Origin: an uncultured Eubacteriales bacterium
Lineage (GTDB): Bacteria > Bacillota > Clostridia > Oscillospirales > Acutalibacteraceae
DNA: 9,729 nt
Direction: 5' to 3'
Assembly: GCA_934464585.1 (NCBI GenBank)
Contig: CAKSJY010000022.1
Location: 1 to 9,729 of the forward strand
Each line of letters begins with the position of its first letter. The first letter of the stretch is position 1. The translations under genes and the position numbers were made by a program. Below the pieces are notes generated by a model. The model saw nothing but the letters and a program-made list of their open reading frames with translations. It was not told the DNA's origin and did no database searches. Shown one piece after another: positions 7,592-9,729 of this stretch.

Positions 7592-8020
7592 TTATTTATG
7601 CCGTTTGTTTTGAAAATTTATAACTTTTTTCGAAAGCTCCTCAAGCTCCTCTTTTGATAACTCAGGTAGACGCTCAAGGTCGTAAAGGAATTTTTCCATG
7701 CTCTCATTAGCCTTTAGTTTGGTGCTTTCAATATAATAGCTTGTTAATACACCGGGAATAATCCCTACAATAAGGATTGAATAGAGTGAAAGCACAATAC
7801 TTAAAACCCTTCCTGTTGGAGTAACTGCCGAAATATCACCAAAGCCGATAGTAGACATTACGCTAAAACAATACCAAATGCTATCGCCAATATTGTTAAT
7901 ATTGGGTTCAATTATCATGATGATAATGCTGATCATAGTAAAAAGGCAGATATAACCATATAAAAGTTTGTCTGTACCGGTACGCTTGAGGACACGCCAA
8001 ATAATTTTATTGTTTTTCAT
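7592..8020 (-). CDS. Two-transmembrane potassium channel subunit
   Basis: This is a small ion channel subunit of 142 aa, expected to work as a tetramer in the cytoplasmic membrane. It shows one membrane helix at about 18-38, a pore helix in DSIWYCFSVMS (46-56), the selectivity filter TIGFGD (57-62) and a second helix at about 71-97. The filter has Phe in place of the common Tyr of TVGYGD, a variant known in some K+ channels. There is no voltage sensor and no RCK/TrkA-N domain. Residues 102-140 are charged and Leu/Glu-rich, possibly a short cytoplasmic coiled coil. The ATG has GGAGGA (8029-8034) 8 bases upstream. The start lies inside the 3' end of the ClC gene (14-base overlap), so the two are probably translationally coupled. 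No convincing terminator follows it. K+ selectivity is inferred from the filter. Confidence 0.9.
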   Translation of the reverse strand: MKNNKIIWRVLKRTGTDKLLYGYICLFTMISIIIMIIEPNINNIGDSIWYCFSVMSTIGFGDISAVTPTGRVLSIVLSLYSILIVGIIPGVLTSYYIESTKLKANESMEKFLYDLERLPELSKEELEELSKKVINFQNKRHK

Positions 8021-9260
8021 TTGCTGTGTCCTCCGTTTTAGGCTTTTTAGTTGGAATAAGACTTCCTATGAAAGCTGCGAGAAGTATCCATGGGATAATA
8101 CTTACGTCAAAGCATAATAGTAGTAATAGAGTAACAGCAAGAGGTTTTTTCATAGTAGCACCGAGCAATCCGGCGGTAATTAATGCAGCACAAAATGCAA
8201 GATTAATACCGAATAACATACCTATTCCATATCCGATAATTACTCCACAAAATATAACTGGAAAGAAGTGTCCGCCTTTCCAACCTGATTTTATGCATAT
8301 ATTTGTAATAAGCAATTTTAAAACTCCGGATGTAATCAAAAGCCACGGTGCATATTCTTTATAAACCATTTGAATTTCTGTTATACTTTCTTCTCCTGAA
8401 AACATAACAAATGGTATATATGTACCGGCGACTCCAAGTATTATTCCACCGAGTATTGTGTTTAAAATGATTCCCATTTTTTTCAGTTTTGAAAAGGTTA
8501 TATCGGTAACTCTTTCAAATACGATAAATAAAAATCCACAGAACATACCAAGTATAGCAAGGGGTATACCCCATATACGTTCTGTATTTGTTATATTAGT
8601 AACTCCAATATGAGGCAACCCTATACTTCCACCGAATAAGGTGTTGAGAAAGTATAGAGTTCCGATTGAAAATATTATGGCAATTATGTTTGAAAGTGTT
8701 TTTGTTGACTTAATAATGTCTGAATTTTCGTCAGTATCTGTATCACTTTCCACAGGGGCAATTAATCCAAAAAGGGGAGAACAAAAGATTGCGCTAAGTA
8801 CAGTGCTAAGACCTAGTTGTGTTAAATCTGGGATATGTTTTCTGGCATATTTCATATTGTCCCCTGCCCAATAGCAAAGTCCAGCAATTACTCCTGTAAG
8901 CCCTGCTTCTGGACCAATACTTCCACCGAATATAAGTGCTAGTAATGCAGATATACAGATAAGAATAACATTATTATAAGGATAGAAATTTTCGGTTTTA
9001 ATTTTATACATTACTGTGTCTAGATCATCAGGAACAGCTTTTGTACATTTTTGAAATATTCCCAAAATAAGTCCTCCGATTGTACAAACGACAATAGGGT
9101 AGAACTTAAATTCAAATTTTTGTGGAATGAAATCCCATATAAAATTTATTCCAATACTCATGGCTTTTAAGAATAGCCATATAATCAAGGTGATAATTGT
9201 GCCACTAAATCCGCAAAATAGGTAGTAAATCAGATTGTTTGTAATACTTTTGTTTTTCAT
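8007..9260 (-). CDS. ClC-family anion channel/transporter (YfeO-like)
   Basis: ClC proteins are dimeric anion channels or H+/anion antiporters of the membrane. The 417 aa product is hydrophobic with roughly ten or more membrane segments. It shows GGSIGPEAG (112-120) at the place of the ClC GREGP motif and GWKGGHFFP (326-334) near the second half-filter, as in the E. coli YfeO-type branch. At the usual gating-glutamate position (E of GREGP) it has Ile, and a Glu instead follows the Pro; from memory this is a property of the branch rather than damage. The start is ATG 9260: GGTGGGTGA (9268-9276) is a good ribosome binding site 7 bases before it, while the in-frame GTG at 9275 lies inside that site. 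The stop codon overlaps the start of the K+ channel gene, suggesting paired K+ and anion conductance. The transported anion (chloride, fluoride or other) cannot be assigned. Confidence 0.9.
   Translation of the reverse strand: MKNKSITNNLIYYLFCGFSGTIITLIIWLFLKAMSIGINFIWDFIPQKFEFKFYPIVVCTIGGLILGIFQKCTKAVPDDLDTVMYKIKTENFYPYNNVILICISALLALIFGGSIGPEAGLTGVIAGLCYWAGDNMKYARKHIPDLTQLGLSTVLSAIFCSPLFGLIAPVESDTDTDENSDIIKSTKTLSNIIAIIFSIGTLYFLNTLFGGSIGLPHIGVTNITNTERIWGIPLAILGMFCGFLFIVFERVTDITFSKLKKMGIILNTILGGIILGVAGTYIPFVMFSGEESITEIQMVYKEYAPWLLITSGVLKLLITNICIKSGWKGGHFFPVIFCGVIIGYGIGMLFGINLAFCAALITAGLLGATMKKPLAVTLLLLLCFDVSIIPWILLAAFIGSLIPTKKPKTEDTANEKQ
8015..8030. repeat. 16-base direct repeat, copy 1
   Basis: TTTCATTTGCTGTGTC occurs here and again, identically and in the same orientation, at 9498-9513. 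This copy covers the end of the ClC reading frame and the start codon of the K+ channel gene, including most of the spacer between its ribosome binding site and ATG. Confidence 0.7.
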
Positions 9261-9284
9261 ATTATAGTCACCCACCGATTTTCA

Positions 9285-9312
9285 TTTATATTTGTTGTAA
9301 AATATACTTCAA
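9285..9312 (-). promoter_or_regulatory. Possible promoter for the ClC-K+ channel operon
   Basis: On the minus strand TTGAAG (9307-9312) and TATAAA (9285-9290) are 16 bases apart. Transcription would start near 9278, leaving only about 18 bases before the ATG at 9260. This is the best candidate seen, but the DNA is so AT-rich that chance matches are likely. Confidence 0.4.
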
Positions 9313-9323
9313 TATACATATAT

Positions 9324-9348
9324 TATCATAATTTTTAAATTTATGATA
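9324..9348. repeat. Operator-like inverted repeat upstream of the ClC operon
   Basis: TATCATAA (9324-9331) and TTATGATA (9341-9348) are a perfect 8-base inverted repeat around a 9-base AT-only centre. The centre lies about 58 bases upstream of the predicted start of transcription, just beyond the -35 box. That is a common place for a regulator to bind. The symmetry is certain; the role is inference. Confidence 0.45.
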
Positions 9349-9536
9349 GACATTTTATGTGGATAAAAACTTTAATTGTATTAACGGATATATTTAGGAT
9401 GAATCTTAGTAAGAATATTGAGTCTTAAAGGAAGAAATTATAATATGTACACATTTTTGGGTATTTAGAGGTTACACCTACTTGGAAGTGGGGTAAATTT
9501 CATTTGCTGTGTCAGATAGTTTTTACTAAATCCATA
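9349..9536. other. AT-rich non-coding stretch
   Basis: No reading frame of useful length is visible on either strand. On the plus strand a perfect TATAAT (9439-9444) follows TTGAGT (9418-9423), but with a 15-base spacer, so any rightward promoter would be suboptimal. A short weak hairpin can form around 9477-9493. The second copy of the 16-base repeat lies at 9498-9513. Confidence 0.5.
9498..9513. repeat. 16-base direct repeat, copy 2
   Basis: This is identical to 8015-8030, where the sequence covers the ClC stop/K+ channel start overlap. Here it lies in non-coding DNA. Read on the minus strand it contains an ATG followed by only 11 more codons before a stop, so this copy does not start a recognisable gene. 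Confidence 0.7.
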
Positions 9537-9606
9537 GTCAGCGCTTCTGCACAGTGTGCAGAGGTCTCCACCGGAGACCCGCACCCCTCGGTACGCTCCG
9601 CATGCG
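9537..9606. repeat. GC-rich structured intergenic element, copy 1
   Basis: This segment is visibly GC-rich against AT-rich surroundings and is packed with symmetry. TCTGCACA/TGTGCAGA lies around a single G (9546-9562). GGTCTCC/GGAGACC lies around ACC (9563-9579). The 8-base palindrome CGCATGCG is at 9599-9606. Its left end, GTCAGCGCTTCTGCACA (9537-9553), recurs with two transitions at 9712-9728, so two copies of one element appear to flank the terminator at 9641-9666. The outer edges are not known. It resembles a dispersed intergenic repeat or a structured RNA more than a gene. Confidence 0.55.
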
Positions 9607-9640
9607 TTGGTTTCAAGTTATTAAATCTAAGTAAAAATAA

Positions 9641-9666
9641 AAAAAGACACCCGTAGGTGTCTTTTT
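9641..9666. terminator. Bidirectional intrinsic terminator
   Basis: AAAAAGACACC (9641-9651) and GGTGTCTTTTT (9656-9666) form a perfect 11-base stem with a CGTA loop. The plus strand has five Ts within the stem end. The minus strand has a longer run, seven Ts then A and five more Ts (complement of 9633-9645), so leftward termination looks stronger. It could end a transcript arriving from beyond the right edge, or a rightward RNA from the GC-rich element. Confidence 0.85.
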
Positions 9667-9673
9667 ATTATTT

Positions 9674-9729
9674 GGCAGGGGCAGAAGGATTTGGTCTCGC
9701 CTGCCGGCTCGGTCGGTGCTTCTGCACAC
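9674..9729. repeat. GC-rich element, copy 2 (cut by the window edge)
   Basis: GTCGGTGCTTCTGCACA (9712-9728) matches 15 of 17 bases of the left end of the element at 9537, in the same orientation. Inside this piece GGCAGG (9674-9679) can pair with CCTGCC (9700-9705), and GCAGAAG (9681-9687) with CTTCTGC (9719-9725). The two pairings cross, so both together would form a pseudoknot. The sequence stops at 9729, so the full unit is not visible. Confidence 0.45.

Noticed and set aside
7553..7602. Inverted repeat GGCATAAA/TTTATGCC around the K+ channel stop codon
   Set aside because: The 34-base loop and lack of a T-run make it a poor terminator; an 8-base AT-rich match can occur by chance.
9261..9275. 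Upstream GTG extension of the ClC gene
   Set aside because: The GTG is part of the GGTGGGTGA ribosome binding site that serves the ATG at 9260.
9467..9609. Minus-strand open frame through the GC-rich element ending in a TAA near 9467
   Set aside because: It has no convincing start or ribosome binding site, runs across hairpins and a repeat, and its product resembles nothing I recognise.
9668..9729. Minus-strand open frame ending in TAA at 9668-9670 just before the terminator (Pro/Arg-rich tail)
   Set aside because: Only 19 codons are visible, all three minus-strand frames are open over much of it, and the DNA matches the repeat element at 9537. It could still be the end of a gene beyond the window.

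Overview
The window looks like a low-G+C Gram-positive chromosome segment, most likely a gut-type clostridium (Oscillospiraceae/Ruminococcaceae-like). The basis is the protein character of S7, EF-G and EF-Tu (for example the CAKGGVEPQ segment of EF-G), AT-rich intergenic DNA, strong purine-rich ribosome binding sites and consensus sigma-A promoters. This placement is inference from recall, not from a search.

Right-pointing half (1-4034): the distal part of the str operon, rpsG (S7), fusA (EF-G) and tuf (EF-Tu). These supply translation. An RNA hairpin sits between rpsG and fusA. tuf has its own extended -10 promoter in the fusA-tuf gap, with a perfect inverted repeat over the predicted start of transcription. 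tuf ends in a textbook intrinsic terminator.

Left-pointing half (4077-9312): three transcription units on the minus strand, all coding for membrane proteins. From right to left these are a ClC-family (YfeO-like) anion channel/transporter overlapping a two-helix potassium channel by 14 bases; a CNNM/CorC-type protein behind a perfect TTGACA-N17-TATAAT promoter; and a UbiB/AarF-family protein that converges on tuf. The ion-transport genes suggest a local theme of membrane ion handling (K+, an anion, perhaps Mg2+). The UbiB-like protein keeps the family fold signature and the two C-terminal membrane helices, but it has lost most of the motifs needed for catalysis and carries a long acidic linker. 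It reads as a pseudokinase-like UbiB protein and is the most interesting gene here.

Right end (9261-9729): no convincing gene. It holds an AT-rich upstream region for the ClC operon with an operator-like inverted repeat. A compositionally foreign GC-rich segment follows, with tandem hairpins. Next comes a bidirectional terminator, then the start of what appears to be a second copy of the GC-rich element, cut by the window edge. This looks like a dispersed intergenic repeat family or a structured RNA locus.
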